A stretch of DNA of 64,000 bases, from positions 1 through 64,000 of the forward strand of contig CAMFBM010000007.1 in the NCBI GenBank assembly GCA_945948555.1, written 5' to 3'. Below the pieces are notes generated by a model, which was not told where the DNA came from, made no database searches, and saw only the letters and a list, made by a program, of their open reading frames with translations. The first letter of the stretch is position 1. Each line of letters opens with the position of its first letter. This document shows positions 1 through 10,200 of the stretch, piece after piece. This stretch comes from an uncultured Bacteroidales bacterium. Its GTDB lineage: Bacteria; Bacteroidota; Bacteroidia; Bacteroidales; UBA932. Position numbers and translations under genes: made by a program.

Positions 1-869
1 CCTATTTCCATGGCTACGGTATTCAGTGACAATTTTGGATTCAGATACAATTTCTGTGTTTCCATGCACTGTTTAAGTTTATGCTCTACCATCTCTGTAA
101 TGTTCTGTATGTTTTCCGTGACAGAAATTCCGGTGGTTTCTTCCAAATATCCTTCGGTTTTTTCCAATGTTTCCCCGATTTCTGTTTCTTCCTCTTCGGA
201 AGTCATTATTACCTTATGATGCAGGGCGGAATATATTATATAAGAGCATACAGTTATTGTAAGCACGCAGTACAAAACTTCGCTCTGCCATGTTGATACG
301 CTGAATGCCATGGCGTATATGAATACTGACACGAAATATATCAGACATGAAATTACCACCCATCTTAAGCTTATGTTGTCGCTGTATGAATAATGGTTGT
401 GCATATATTTCCGATGGCGTATTGCATAGATCATTATGTATATGACTTTCCCTACAGCAGCCGCATAACCTAATATGTATGCAGCAGTTACGATTCCGCT
501 GTTTCTGAATATGGCATATATGGGTATGAGCAGAAGTTCTGCTGCCGGGTATATCCAGACTGACGGTTTTTTCGTGGATTCAGGTCTGACTGCTTCGAGG
601 AAGAAGTTGCATACTACAAGCATCACTGACACATCGAAAATGCCAACCATATTGTCAATGAACGGATTGCCATACATTGCCCTCGAAAGGAAAATGGAAT
701 CCTTGAGGAATCCGACAGCAAGGCATAAGAACGTAAAGAACAGGACCTGCATCATACGGTTCTGTTTACGGTCTTTATATGTCAGAACGCACAGAAAGAT
801 GAAAAACATTATTGTTGCTCCTCTCATCTGATGCGCCAGTGCTTCCATGAATATTATGTTTTCTGTCAT
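1..869 (-). CDS. Membrane-embedded AraC-type regulator, 3' end cut by window edge
   Basis: This reading frame begins at an ATG whose first base is 869 and stays open for 289 codons to the window edge. The first ~200 residues contain about six hydrophobic segments separated by short basic loops, so this part should sit in the inner membrane. An acidic, Glu-rich linker (residues ~205-255) follows. The last visible residues, around ETQKLYLNPKLSLNTVAMEIG without its final letter, look like the first helix-turn-helix of a Bacteroidota AraC domain. The family couples a membrane sensor domain to DNA binding; ligands are generally unknown. It lies downstream of two toxin-like lipoprotein genes and may regulate them, which is inference. 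A good -7 box lies 58 bases upstream. The C-terminal half of the DNA-binding domain is outside the window. Confidence 0.75.
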   Translation of the reverse strand, partial: MTENIIFMEALAHQMRGATIMFFIFLCVLTYKDRKQNRMMQVLFFTFLCLAVGFLKDSIFLSRAMYGNPFIDNMVGIFDVSVMLVVCNFFLEAVRPESTKKPSVWIYPAAELLLIPIYAIFRNSGIVTAAYILGYAAAVGKVIYIMIYAIRHRKYMHNHYSYSDNISLRWVVISCLIYFVSVFIYAMAFSVSTWQSEVLYCVLTITVCSYIIYSALHHKVIMTSEEEETEIGETLEKTEGYLEETTGISVTENIQNITEMVEHKLKQCMETQKLYLNPKLSLNTVAMEI

Positions 870-926
870 GCTTTCAGAAATGGTGCTCAATAACACACAG
901 GCCTGAACGGTCTGGTATCGTAGGTG

Positions 927-934
927 CAAAGATA
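927..934 (-). promoter_or_regulatory. Bacteroidota -7 box for the membrane AraC-type regulator
   Basis: On the minus strand this reads TATCTTTG, a match to the TAnnTTTG element used by the Bacteroidota primary sigma factor. It lies 58 bases before the ATG at 869. No -33 TTG with ideal spacing is obvious. Confidence 0.5.
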
Positions 935-1010
935 ATCTAAAAAAGTATTTCTTTCGAGCAATTTCTGCTCATAATCATTTGTGATGTAATAGAGGCCAAA
1001 GATTTCAAGG

Positions 1011-1136
1011 TTAATCCAGGTCTTCAAGACGGTTGTTGCCATATCCGTCAGAGGGGGAGTCTGTGCTGTTGCACAGAATTCCTTCATTCTGGATGTCGAT
1101 TGTTTCAATCGCAGGGTATGTATATATGTTTTCCAT
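1011..1136 (-). CDS. 41-residue peptide of unknown function
   Basis: An ATG at 1136, seven bases after the stop of the toxin-like lipoprotein gene, opens a 41-codon frame ending in TAA at 1011-1013. The product begins MENIYTYPAIETIDIQNEG and is rich in Asp and Asn, with a SPSDGYGNN segment near the end. Short Bacteroidales proteins with this layout (an initial Lys/Tyr/Pro stretch, an I-E-x-I-x-x-E-G motif, then a Gly/Asn-rich tail) are common near surface-protein operons; that resemblance is from memory, and no function is known to me. An overlapping 84-codon frame from a TTG start is less convincing. The gene is probably the last cistron of the upstream operon. Confidence 0.5.
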   Translation of the reverse strand: MENIYTYPAIETIDIQNEGILCNSTDSPSDGYGNNRLEDLD

Positions 1137-1142
1137 AGCAAC

Positions 1143-3287
1143 TTAATTTATGACCGTACTATTAAGTGTGGTGGTCTCAGTTGTCTTTCCCGCTTCTACT
1201 TTCACACCTTTGATTATGCTTTTGCCATCTACTACGCCTGTATCCCCATCCACTCTGTCATATACGAAATCATATTCTCCTTCCCGCAGTATGACAGAAG
1301 CAGTTTTATCCTTGTCGTAAGATCCGCTGTCCTTGTAATATGCCTTCTTGAGCCCATATTCTCCTGAACGGTAGATTTCAAGGTGTGCAAGGTACTTGGA
1401 CATGGTGTTCTTCAGCTCAACTGAGCCTGACGGAATGCGGTTCATTGCCGGCAGGCCGATGGTGGTCGAAAGGGCATCGTGGGTATATGTCTCTGTTTTC
1501 TCGACATAATAAGTATCCTGTCCAGACTCTATGCTCCCCTTCAATTTAGCCCTATAGACAGGCTGAACGGTAACCCTCATCTTCATATTCCCGAAATCAT
1601 AATCTTTTGAACAGTAGTTACCTGATTTTATATGCCAAACCCAGCTGAAATCCATTCTCTGGTCTGTCCGTGCAATTCCGGGGATGTACTGTGTTGCATA
1701 ACCTCCCATGTCGTTGTTTGTCATCAATTTGTAGGAAATAGACCTGTCTGTGGCTGAGGTGGACATTTCTACAGACTGGTCCGGGAGATTCTGTGTGGTA
1801 CTCGCGTTTGAGGAGAAGCCGACAGAAAGCAAACCGAGGAAAGTCGTCTTCCAGCCCGGCTCATCGACTTCGGTTTCTCTTTTCATTGCACCGAATGTCA
1901 GATTGCCCGACAAGGAGAACGATGACCCCTTCCTGAATGTGGCAGTGCTAATTGTCGTGGATGGTTCAGGGGTGACAAGAAACTCTGTGCTACCCTCCGA
2001 GACGGCATTGCCGTTTGAGTCAAGAAGCTGGAAGCCGATATTATATTCACCCATGTACCATCCATACATATTGACCCTGGAGATATATCTTTCAGCATAT
2101 ACTTCTGCATTGTGCATCAATACATAACCGCTGACGGAATAATAATCTCCGGAAACCTGCTCATTGCCGAACACGTGCAGTGGCAGAACCTCTATATGCA
2201 GGTCCAGTGCTCCTGACGACTCCACATAAGGAGTCTTCCATTGAATCCCATTGTATGTCGCAAATGTTTTTTCTGCTATGCTGATGTCAAAAGAATGGTA
2301 GAATGCCGATGATTTGCCATCATCACTTTCTTCTGTGCCCGATATTGCTGCGTCACTCATGTTCACTTTCATCACATTCCTGCAGTTCTTAATGAATGTG
2401 CGGCTGATTCCGTTCCAAGATTTGGAATATGTGGCTTTGTCAGTATTGATTTCTACTTTCAGAGACTTGATGGTTTGTGGATTGGTGCATATCCATACAT
2501 TCTTGATTGAGCCGTCAGATTCAAGAGTTATGTTTCCATCCCTCTGAAGTATTACGACCGTATTGGAACAATCCGATTTTTCGCCTGCAGACAGAATAGC
2601 ATTATAGTCAAGCAAAAAGTCACCTGTGAGTGCCGCTTCTTCGTCCGCCGTCAGTACTATTGAGATAATTTTCTCGTTTTCAGATATATATGGCAGATTG
2701 ACAAAATCAAGGTCAAGATGAGCGACTGCTCTCTGCCATAGCATAGGGTAGCAGTTGCCACTTTCCAATGTAGTGATTTCATCAGTATTTCCGACAAGTA
2801 TGTCAGCCGCAGAATCAAACGAATGCACACCATCCCTGCTGACAGGAATCTGCCGCGAAGGAATCCTGACCATCATTGTCTTATCATCCGTCATCTGTTT
2901 GTCTATCAGGCAATCGGAAGGATAGATACCGAAAAACTGCCATTTGTCCATCTTCCCGGCAAGGAAGCCGGAAGGAACTGCAAACCGTGCTTTTGACGCA
3001 CCTTCTGTGGGGCTTGTTTCCGATTGGATGATGCTGCCACCCGGAGATGAAACCGATGCACCGGAAGCATCAAGCCAGGTCCCATTTCCTTTTGCAGCCA
3101 CACATATTCTGTCACCTGCGCTCCAGAGAATAGTTTCTCCGTCCCAATGAGTCTTGGACTGGGGATTCAGATGGGGTTTTTCCGAGCTGAGCCATACGGA
3201 CGCATTGTCTTGCAAATTCTCCACCCTTTCCAGAGAGCAGGATAGGGTGGAGGCTGCCAGAATAAGTCCAATGAGGATTTTTTTCAT
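1143..3287 (-). CDS. Lipoprotein: fimbrillin-like N-terminus plus leukocidin-like C-terminal domain
   Basis: 714 residues with a lipoprotein signal ending LAASTLSCS, so the acylated Cys is near residue 17. Residues ~40-320 resemble the fimbrillin/Mfa-like surface protein fold: an ILWSAGDRI segment, a hydrophobic AVAHLDLDF strand, and a terminal strand pair ending NVMKVNM. Residues ~340-714 share a domain with the next gene upstream. Common elements are a YY-x-V-x-x-x-VLxHNA strand, a Ser/Gly/Thr-rich alternating stretch (about 450-500), DQSVEM with a following Tyr-Lys strand, IARTDQ, and a Trp-rich SWVW segment. This pattern is reminiscent of the leukocidin/haemolysin beta-barrel toxin family, in which the alternating stretch is the membrane-inserting stem. 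That assignment is inference. It follows the paralogue by 12 bases, so the two are probably cotranscribed. Confidence 0.65.
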   Translation of the reverse strand: MKKILIGLILAASTLSCSLERVENLQDNASVWLSSEKPHLNPQSKTHWDGETILWSAGDRICVAAKGNGTWLDASGASVSSPGGSIIQSETSPTEGASKARFAVPSGFLAGKMDKWQFFGIYPSDCLIDKQMTDDKTMMVRIPSRQIPVSRDGVHSFDSAADILVGNTDEITTLESGNCYPMLWQRAVAHLDLDFVNLPYISENEKIISIVLTADEEAALTGDFLLDYNAILSAGEKSDCSNTVVILQRDGNITLESDGSIKNVWICTNPQTIKSLKVEINTDKATYSKSWNGISRTFIKNCRNVMKVNMSDAAISGTEESDDGKSSAFYHSFDISIAEKTFATYNGIQWKTPYVESSGALDLHIEVLPLHVFGNEQVSGDYYSVSGYVLMHNAEVYAERYISRVNMYGWYMGEYNIGFQLLDSNGNAVSEGSTEFLVTPEPSTTISTATFRKGSSFSLSGNLTFGAMKRETEVDEPGWKTTFLGLLSVGFSSNASTTQNLPDQSVEMSTSATDRSISYKLMTNNDMGGYATQYIPGIARTDQRMDFSWVWHIKSGNYCSKDYDFGNMKMRVTVQPVYRAKLKGSIESGQDTYYVEKTETYTHDALSTTIGLPAMNRIPSGSVELKNTMSKYLAHLEIYRSGEYGLKKAYYKDSGSYDKDKTASVILREGEYDFVYDRVDGDTGVVDGKSIIKGVKVEAGKTTETTTLNSTVIN

Positions 3288-3299
3288 TCTAAAAGACTG

Positions 3300-5108
3300 T
3301 TACTGAATCTTTTTACCATCAAGAGAACTGGTCTCTGTCTTCTTGTCCGTGTTTATGACTACATCGCTGATTCTGTAGTGGCCTTTGGTTACAGCAGTAT
3401 CACCATCCTGGACATCATATTCCACGGAATAGGTCCCGACAGGCAGTACATATGTCAGTACAACATTCTTCTGGTATGCAGAACCGGAATCTGCCACGAC
3501 TTCTCCCTTGCCATTCAAGACTTTGAGATGGGTGATATACTGTGAATTGGTACATTTGAAATCAAGTATTCCGTTTCTTGTCCTGTCAGGAGGCAGAATC
3601 GGGAAGGAGCAAGAACGCAGTGACTCTGGCAATGTGTGTACTCCTTCTACGAAATTCCCTTCGACACCCCAGGTAGCGTGTCTGTACAGATATGCATAAA
3701 TAGGATCAAGACTAAACTTCAATACGAATCTTTCGGACTTGTCTTCATCTTTGGTTCCTGACACTTTCCAGCACCAGCTTGCTTCACATTTCTGGTCGGT
3801 TCTTGCTATGGCCGGTACTGCCTTCTGTGTGTCATCTTCCATAAGGAAATTGTTGCATACATACTTGTATGATACGCTCTTGTCATAAGGTGATGTGGCC
3901 ATCTCGACGCTTTGGTCCTTGATGGTCCGGCTTTCGCTTTTACTCCATGTGAAAGTTCCCCCGACAGTCGCAGTCAAGGTCGGCTTGCCTCCGGTAATTC
4001 CTCCCTGACCGCTGATATTCAGTGAGGCGGAAAAGCCTGTAGTGTAACTTCCACTGCTTTCTGTAGATGTAGGCTGGGGAGTTCGATAGAAACTTAACCT
4101 GTCAGGCGATACATTCAATGATGTATTCCAGTCTATGCTTCTGCTGAATAATGCGTGGGCGTATGTTGTCACCAACCCGTGCCATTCACGATAGGTACCA
4201 TACATCGGAGCGTTGTGGGCCAGAACAGTCATAGTGACAAAATAATAGTCTCCGGCATCTGCGTTGTTGAGTTCGTATGCATAGACGGGAGTTACGGTTA
4301 TTTTAACCTCAACGGTGGAATGTCTTGTCACATAGTCGGGGTCAGACCACACAACTTTGCACATTGGATAACTGTCAACTCCAATTGTGAAATTTTTGGT
4401 TATTATCTGGCTGAATTTGCTGTCATTGATCAGGTCAGACAAATCTGAACTGGCAGATGCCTTGGTCTTCGGTGTGTTATCAGAAGCCGGATTTTCGTTC
4501 AGCCAGTCCACAAAAGAGGCCAATTTGGTATTCAGATATTCAGCATCTTTCTCAATTTCTACCGGGACAAAATCCATATTCACCCTTTGCGAGACTTCCT
4601 TTGATTCTTCTGCCTCTTCTTCGGTGGCGTTCGAGTCAGACAAATAATCGTATATCAGGAACGGGTCCTGGAACTGATAACATTCGAATTCATGGATTGC
4701 TATGAACAACAGGTCGTTGGAGCTTTCGTCCGGAGAGAGATAATATGGAATTCCGATTGAATCCCAGAACTCGCAGTGAAGCGCATTCTGAGGCTGGACT
4801 TCGACAATTATTCTGCCTTCTTCCCAAGCCTTGCTGATGGCCTCCTTGTTGGCAGCCAGATTGGTTGAGTTCAGGACAATGATATCAGCCTCATCAATGC
4901 TAGATGCAATTTTTTCAAATCTGAGTTGAAATGCTTCGCTTACATAGTCTGGCAAAGCCCCTGCGAAGAACACGCAATCATTGACCTTATCTTCAAGGTC
5001 ATATTCAATTGGCCGGTTTTCTGTCTGTACTTCAGGAAAATTGTTCTTGTTGCATGCGGTCGCTAAAACCAATATTGCAGCTACCGTAAAGAATAAGTAC
5101 TTTATCAT
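3300..5108 (-). CDS. Lipoprotein with leukocidin-like beta-barrel toxin domain
   Basis: The start is placed at the ATG at 5108 because it gives a clean lipoprotein signal (MIKYLFFTVAAILVLATAC); the longer frame from 5177 adds 23 non-signal residues. The product is 602 residues. Residues ~30-150 look like an alpha/beta domain with alternating hydrophobic strands and helices, unlike the fimbrillin-like N-terminus of its neighbour. Residues ~235-602 form the domain shared with that neighbour: HNAPMYGTYREW, a Ser/Gly/Thr alternating stretch at ~345-395, DQSVEMATS, IARTDQ and SWCWKV, then a C-terminal beta-rich segment with DGDT. Different N-termini on one C-terminal module suggest exchangeable targeting parts. 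Pore formation is inferred from pattern only. A distance search against the leukocidin family would decide it. Confidence 0.65.
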   Translation of the reverse strand: MIKYLFFTVAAILVLATACNKNNFPEVQTENRPIEYDLEDKVNDCVFFAGALPDYVSEAFQLRFEKIASSIDEADIIVLNSTNLAANKEAISKAWEEGRIIVEVQPQNALHCEFWDSIGIPYYLSPDESSNDLLFIAIHEFECYQFQDPFLIYDYLSDSNATEEEAEESKEVSQRVNMDFVPVEIEKDAEYLNTKLASFVDWLNENPASDNTPKTKASASSDLSDLINDSKFSQIITKNFTIGVDSYPMCKVVWSDPDYVTRHSTVEVKITVTPVYAYELNNADAGDYYFVTMTVLAHNAPMYGTYREWHGLVTTYAHALFSRSIDWNTSLNVSPDRLSFYRTPQPTSTESSGSYTTGFSASLNISGQGGITGGKPTLTATVGGTFTWSKSESRTIKDQSVEMATSPYDKSVSYKYVCNNFLMEDDTQKAVPAIARTDQKCEASWCWKVSGTKDEDKSERFVLKFSLDPIYAYLYRHATWGVEGNFVEGVHTLPESLRSCSFPILPPDRTRNGILDFKCTNSQYITHLKVLNGKGEVVADSGSAYQKNVVLTYVLPVGTYSVEYDVQDGDTAVTKGHYRISDVVINTDKKTETSSLDGKKIQ

Positions 5109-5189
5109 AGTCTGTATCAATTCTAACAAGAATGTCCCCAAATCGCTGCAAAAGAGGTCTGGGGACATACTTATCATAACCGAAGTGTC

Positions 5190-5726
5190 TTATTTGTTTC
5201 CTGCAACTTCAAATTTCCCGCAGTCCGTTTCCACAACAGTCTCACCGCCTATTATCTCCGGGGTGTATTTGAGAAGCATAAACCCAAAATCAAGATTTAC
5301 ATGCATGTCCTTCGGATATTCTGCAATTGCAGCAGCATTTTCTTCTTTCATCTTGTTCAGTTCAGCAATAATCTCGGCCCCTTTTGACTTAGCCTTTTCA
5401 ACAAGTTTATTATACTCGGCCTTTGCATCCTTCTCAGTCTTCGCGCTCAATTCTTGGGGGAAAGGATATTCTTTCGCGGTTTCTCTCTCGATTCCTCCAT
5501 AAAGGGCGATGTCGGCCTCCACTGTCAGTTTTTTGGCCTTGTTCAGAATTTCACTAAGCACAGGGGTTTCATTGGTAATGTGACTATCCGTTCCGTAATT
5601 GAAGAACAAAGCATATTTAGTACCATCATCCTCAGATGATTCCTCGCCCTGCCCCTGCTTGTTGCAGGAAACAAACATTGCCGATACGGCAAATACAGCC
5701 ATTGCTGTCAAAAAGAGTCTTTTCAT
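5190..5726 (-). CDS. Small lipoprotein of unknown function with charged helices
   Basis: Starting at the ATG at 5726 gives a 178-residue protein with a typical lipoprotein signal (MKRLFLTAMAVFAVSAMFVSC). The frame from 5879 adds 51 residues that do not look like protein and run through the promoter. The mature part contains a strand-like KYALFFNYG, then a long Lys/Glu/Ala-rich helix (about residues 85-130) that may form a coiled coil, and a final beta-like segment. I recognise no family. It is the first gene after a strong -7 box and precedes both toxin-like lipoproteins, so it may head their operon. Roles such as chaperone, immunity or secretion partner would be speculation. Confidence 0.65.
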   Translation of the reverse strand: MKRLFLTAMAVFAVSAMFVSCNKQGQGEESSEDDGTKYALFFNYGTDSHITNETPVLSEILNKAKKLTVEADIALYGGIERETAKEYPFPQELSAKTEKDAKAEYNKLVEKAKSKGAEIIAELNKMKEENAAAIAEYPKDMHVNLDFGFMLLKYTPEIIGGETVVETDCGKFEVAGNK

Positions 5727-5783
5727 TATTTTAAAATTTAAAGTATTGATAAAAATTGTTCTCTTAACGTTGTTACATGATTG

Positions 5784-5791
5784 CAAATATA
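5784..5791 (-). promoter_or_regulatory. -7 box heading the toxin-like lipoprotein operon
   Basis: The minus strand reads TATATTTG, an exact TAnnTTTG match, 57 bases before the ATG at 5726. The likely transcript covers the small lipoprotein, both leukocidin-like lipoproteins and perhaps the 41-residue peptide. Confidence 0.55.
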
Positions 5792-5875
5792 AATATTTCG
5801 TTTGCAAAGCCGACCTGACTTGATTTGAATTACCATACTTGGGGAAAATAATTCTTCTTATGACTGAAAACGATG

Positions 5876-7249
5876 TCATTCTTCGTTGCCGTTGCAGTCG
5901 ATATAAGCATGCAAAGCTGTAACGTAGTCGCTTACGGCTATGCTGTATGATTCTTCGGCTTTTGCAAGATCTGAATAGGATTTCAGCAAATCAGCAACTG
6001 TGGAATAGCCGTTCTCGCAGTTGAGACGGACCTGCTCATAAAGGTATTCCTCATATTCTTTCTGCTCTCTGGCAATCTGAATGGCATCCCAGGCTGAAGT
6101 CAGTTCGAGATAGTCCTTGCGCAATTTCAGTGTAAGCTTTTCCGTCAGATTCTTTTGTATCGCCTCGGCCTTGTCAATCTCAATCTGGCTTCTCTGAAGG
6201 GCAAGGCTTGTCCTTCCCCAGGATGAAATCGGAATCTTCAAGGCTAGATAAACCCCTCCGTTCCATTTGAATTCATCCCTGATGTCGAATCTTGACACTC
6301 CGTATCTGGCACCCAGACCGACTGATGGGAGCGAGCCTCCAAGTGTGATTTTCTTCTGATGCTGGCGGACTTTTACATACATATCAAGCAACTTGCTTTC
6401 ACTCATGTTTGCAACTGCCTGATTCTCATCAATATATACATCCTCAGGCGAAGGGATGTCGCCAAAATTCGCAGATGGAAATTCATAATTGTCCAGACTG
6501 AGGATGCTATATTCCATACCCATCGAATTAAGCAGATTCATCTTGGCAAGCCTGATTCCTGTTTTGAGTTTCTGGCGTCCGGCGTTTAGTTCCAGTCTCT
6601 TGGATTTCAGCTGCATGAATTCAGATTTCACAATAACTCCGTTATCAAGGGCAAGAGTGGCAATGTCCTCCATTTTGGTGAGATAGCTGTCCAGGGCATC
6701 AACCAGACGCTGTTTCTCCTGAAGTGAAGCCAGGAGGAAATAGTTCTTGTCAATCTGGTTCAGGACGACTTTTTCCACAATCTCCCTTTTGATATCAGAG
6801 GCATCTTCAAGCAAGTGGGCAATCTGATATGACTGACGTATTCTTCCACCTGTGTATATCGGCTGGAACAGGCTTACACCTGCGTTGAATCCATATTTGA
6901 AGAAATGGAAATTTTCGGAAATACCCAATTCCGGAGCGAGTTCTCCAAGGATGATGCCGACATCCTGTGCCGCATCTGCATTTACGAATATGTCATCAAG
7001 CTGGAAGGTAACCTTGGCTTTCTCTGACCAGAATCCCATGGAAGTGATACCGACCTGAGGGAGGAACCAGGTGAACATCTCTTTCCTTCTCAGCTCTGCT
7101 GCCTGTTTGTCCATCCTGGCATTGCGTATGGTCGTGTTGTTTTCAATGGCAAGGCTTCGGCAATCTTCAAGGCTGAATGACTGCCTTTCCTGACCGGATA
7201 CTACAAGGCAGGGCAGGAGAATCAGGATTAATGAATATAATCTTTTCAT
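5876..7249 (-). CDS. TolC-family outer-membrane efflux channel
   Basis: Placing the start at 7249 gives 457 residues with a Sec signal (MKRLYSLILILLPCLVVSGQ). The 54 codons before it overlap the pump gene and do not resemble protein. The ATG overlaps the TGA of the pump gene as ATGA, so translation is probably coupled. The mature protein opens with SLEDCRSLAIENN, the usual TolC-family first helix, and shows two similar halves of long amphipathic helices (about 30-230 and 250-450) with short beta segments, as in a trimeric channel-tunnel. It should form the outer-membrane exit duct for the adaptor and RND pump encoded just upstream. The family identification is firm; the exported substrate is unknown. 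Confidence 0.9.
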   Translation of the reverse strand: MKRLYSLILILLPCLVVSGQERQSFSLEDCRSLAIENNTTIRNARMDKQAAELRRKEMFTWFLPQVGITSMGFWSEKAKVTFQLDDIFVNADAAQDVGIILGELAPELGISENFHFFKYGFNAGVSLFQPIYTGGRIRQSYQIAHLLEDASDIKREIVEKVVLNQIDKNYFLLASLQEKQRLVDALDSYLTKMEDIATLALDNGVIVKSEFMQLKSKRLELNAGRQKLKTGIRLAKMNLLNSMGMEYSILSLDNYEFPSANFGDIPSPEDVYIDENQAVANMSESKLLDMYVKVRQHQKKITLGGSLPSVGLGARYGVSRFDIRDEFKWNGGVYLALKIPISSWGRTSLALQRSQIEIDKAEAIQKNLTEKLTLKLRKDYLELTSAWDAIQIAREQKEYEEYLYEQVRLNCENGYSTVADLLKSYSDLAKAEESYSIAVSDYVTALHAYIDCNGNEE

Positions 7250-10200
7250 TGTTTGTCCAGTTTTGAATATGCCCTCCAGTAGATGACAGGCATTGTGAGA
7301 ACAATAAGAGGAAGGGTGAACAGCACACCGAAACAGATGACCACTCCCATAGGCATCCATAGTGCATCCTGTGAGATAATCATCGGCAGAACTCCGAGTG
7401 CAGTCGTACATGATGTCAGGAATATAGGCCTCATTCTGCGTGATCCGGCGAGCATAGCCGACTCTCTTATGCTCAATCCCTGGACATTGTGCAACTCCTC
7501 AGCATATTCATACATTATGATACCGTTTCGTACGATTATACCAATGAGGGAGATAAGTCCCAGAATGGCCGTCATTCCGAAATCAAGGCCGAATATCCAT
7601 AGTCCGAGGACGGAACCAAGAAGGCAGAAAAGAGACTGGACAAGAATCAGCAGTGAAATCGATATCTTCTTGAAATTGATGAGCAGGAACAGCAGAAGAA
7701 CCAATACGGCAAACAGCACAGAAAGGGCAAGCTGTCCGCCATATTTCTTGTTCAAGAGCGTACTTCCTCTTTCTTCAATCGTGATTCCATTCTGTATCTC
7801 TGTCATGTTTTCGTTCATCCATGTGCGGAATCGTTTATTGAGTGTGCCGAACGATTTTCCTTTTTTGATGTCAGCACTCACGAGGATGGACTGGTCTGTT
7901 CCGCCGAGCCTTGTCAGAGAGTTCATCTTCCAGTCCGGTTTAATGTCGGCAATCTGACGGAGAGGTACCTGAACCCCTGGAATGACAGAACGGATGGTCT
8001 TGTTGCCAAGCTCGTCAAATCTATCTGTTTTCAATCCAAATTCGCTGTATAGGGATACGGGAGATATGCCGGCCATTGAAATAGCAGTCGCAGAACTGAA
8101 ATCTTCAGCCAAAGACATGCTTAGTGCTGATGGATTTATTCCCATTCCTGCCAACATGTCATAGTCGAGGTCTATATTCACTGAAGGGACTGTCGGACAG
8201 TCGTGGTGTGCATATTTTACGATGTCGTCCTGAGCTCGAAGGAAGGCCAGAATCGAGTCGGCATAAGGCACAAGCTCCATCCTGTCGTTTCCACGTACGG
8301 CAATCTCGAATGGTTCCGGAATTGCGGCATAGTCTATCTGCTTGACACGGATGACGGCATCGGTGAAATAATTCTCGAATTTGTCCTCATATTCTCCGAT
8401 CAAGGCTTCAGTTACGGATTCTGACGGGGTGTTGATGATAAACTGTGCATAGTGTGAACCCGGAAGCTGAGGCGCATAAGTGGCCATGAACCTCGGAGCG
8501 GATGCTCCTACGAAAGTCGTGACATTGGACACCCTCGGGTCTGCCATTATCATTGCCGTGACGGAATCAGCCCGTTCCTGTGTTTTTGAAAGTTTTGTCT
8601 CAGGATCCATATAAAGGTCCATGATGAACAGCGACCTGGATGCCTTCGGAAGAAGCTGGAGGTTGAGCCTGGTGAATATGAATATGCCGGCCACAACCGA
8701 CAAAATACTGACAATGAGTGTGATACGGTGGTGATTGAAACAAGATTTCTCGGCTTTGTCATAAAGCTTCTGCAAGGCATTGAAGAATACTTCCTGTATC
8801 TGTGCGAACTTGCTCTTAGTGCTGTTCTCCTGGGCGGCATTGATGTATTTTACCTCAAGCGAAGGCACCACAAGCACCGCATAGGCCAAGGATGTGAGCA
8901 GCGCAATGAGGATAACCCATGGAAAGTTGAAAAGGATATCCTTGAACTGACCCTTGACAATCACAAGCATAGGGAAAAACATCAGGGCAATGGAAAGCGT
9001 GGCCATCAGCATCGGGCTGAATAGTTCCCTGGCGCTGAGCATTGCCGCTTCCACACGACTGTGTCCCGCAGCAATTTTGTCCATATACCCGTCTATTGTT
9101 ATGATGGAATCGTCAACTATCATTCCCAAAACCACAATCAATGCCGCCAGGGTGACCGTATTCAACGGAATGCCGGCAACGAACATGATAGCGACAGCCA
9201 CTGCAGTGCAGACCGGAACGCCGGATGATGCAATGAGAGCCGGTTTGAGAGGGAAGAGCATGAGCATGACGAAGATGACCACAAGGATAGATATAATCAA
9301 ATCCCTGAGGAAATTGAGCACGGCCACATATACGATTTTCGGCTGGTCGGTCACTCGGGTCAGATGTACGCTTTCCGGAAGTTCATTCTGGAATGACTTC
9401 AGGACTTTTTCGACTTTATATCCAAAATTTACGATATCGAGGCCATCCTTCATGCTTACCGCAACCAAAAGGGTGTTGTTTCCGTTGAATTTGATGGATG
9501 ACGACCGTTGTTTCATTCTCGTCTGAACATCTGCAATGTCTCCGAGTCTGACGTTTTCCTGCTGGCTGGTCTTGAACACCACATGATTGCGTATGTCGTT
9601 CTCTGTCAGTAATTTCTTTTTTACATTAATCGGAGCATAGATGTCATCGGTCTTGAAAAGACCGGCAGGGAGATCAATTCCTTCTAGTATGTATTGGAGC
9701 TGAAGTGAAGTCGGATTGACTCCATATCTCGAAAGCCTGTCCATGTCAATGGTCACTGCCACTTCCTCTTCCTGCTTGCCAAGGATTTCAACCCTTGACA
9801 CATCTGCCACGGCGAGAAGTTTTTCTTTCAGTTTCTCGGCATATTCCGCCATCTCGCTCCATCCTTTGTCGGAGGATTCGAGAGATATCAGAAGAGAGTT
9901 GACAGTGGTAAAGTCATCCAGGACAACGACGGCCAGCACATTAGGAGACAGTGTGAGCTTGCGGGTCTGAACCTTGAACCTGATATCTGTCCATATCTTC
10001 GGGAATTCGCTTGTCGGTGCATCAATAGGAACATATATATAACATATACCATCCTTGCATACGGATTTAAGCTGCGTCCTGTTGACGTTGGGACAATTGA
10101 TGAGCAATTCTTCAAGCGGTTCTGCAATTTCAGCCTGAACCTGGGCAGCATCAGCACCGGGCATCACGCCGGCTACAAGGCCCATGGCTACGGAAACCGA

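Noticed and set aside
475..831. 118-codon plus-strand frame at the window start
   Set aside because: It is the complement of the membrane-segment coding region of the AraC-type regulator, whose minus-strand frame is open to the window edge and makes sense as protein.
887..1141. 84-codon minus-strand frame from a TTG start
   Set aside because: It overlaps the better 41-codon frame and the promoter region of the membrane regulator, and its product looks like frame-shifted noise.
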